From Bacteroidaceae bacterium (GTDB lineage: Bacteria > Bacteroidota > Bacteroidia > Bacteroidales > Bacteroidaceae), in the NCBI GenBank assembly GCA_017558165.1, contig JAFYWE010000101.1, positions 1 through 5,637 of the forward strand: a stretch of 5,637 nt of DNA, written 5' to 3'. Every line of letters begins with the position of its first letter. Position 1 is the stretch's first letter. The notes under the pieces are model-generated. The model saw only the letters and a list, made by a program, of their open reading frames with translations. It had not been told where the DNA came from and searched no databases. The translations under genes were made by a program, and so were the position numbers. Shown here in pieces: positions 5,579 to 5,637 of the stretch.

Positions 5579-5637
5579 CTAGCTCTTCAACCAGTTAATA
5601 CACTTTTCGCTTCCAGCAGCCGCGCCCTTATTGATAC
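5579..5637 (-). CDS. probable C-terminal end of a convergent gene (partial)
   Basis: One minus-strand frame is open from the window edge to TAG (5579-5581) and encodes INKGAAAGSEKCINWLKS. Of the other two frames, one stops at once; the other runs 16 codons (VSIRARLLEAKSVLTG) to a TGA. Codon choice looks normal, and the terminator at 5510-5548 is placed correctly for this gene to end here. The amphipathic A/G-K-x-W-L pattern is reminiscent of the last helix of a helical-repeat (TPR or Sel1-like) protein, but 18 residues do not allow a family call. Confidence 0.5.
   Translation of the reverse strand, partial: INKGAAAGSEKCINWLKS

Overview
The window looks like chromosomal DNA of a Bacteroidales bacterium (Bacteroides, Prevotella or Muribaculaceae type; the genus cannot be fixed from the sequence alone). 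The reasons are a LytS-type sensor kinase paired with a LytTR regulator, promoter boxes close to the Bacteroidetes pattern TTTG / TAnnTTTG, A/T-rich leaders mostly without Shine-Dalgarno sequences, and a FemAB/GNAT-like protein of a kind I associate with Bacteroidales.

Layout, left to right. Positions 1-39 may be the tail of an upstream gene. Positions 58-1007 (+) hold a FemAB/GNAT-like acyltransferase gene broken by an apparent one-base deletion near 235-237. It converges on a minus-strand block, and a long perfect inverted repeat (989-1036) fills the junction. Read on the minus strand, the block is a membrane histidine kinase (3506 to 2301), an overlapping LytTR response regulator (2323 to 1577) and a guanine-deaminase-like enzyme (1514 to 1035). 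These three are probably one transcription unit. Upstream of the kinase is a 388-base gene-free stretch that is mostly a fold-back element (about 3588-3850) with near-perfect terminal inverted repeats and no transposase.

nadC, of de novo NAD synthesis, follows on the minus strand (4746 to 3895). It is divergent from rlmH, a 23S rRNA methyltransferase gene (5003-5476, +). The 256-base space between them holds promoter candidates for both genes. It also holds a second, smaller fold-back repeat (4807-4877), which would lie inside the nadC leader. A strong hairpin terminator (5510-5548) follows rlmH, and the last 59 bases are probably the 3' end of a convergent minus-strand gene.

nadC and rlmH are housekeeping genes. 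The kinase-regulator pair may control its own operon or an unlinked target, and the deaminase behind it is the only local candidate for a functional link. I see no CRISPR array, tRNA, rRNA or defence system. The most unusual content is non-coding: two different fold-back repeats, one long palindrome at a convergent gene end, and the frameshift.
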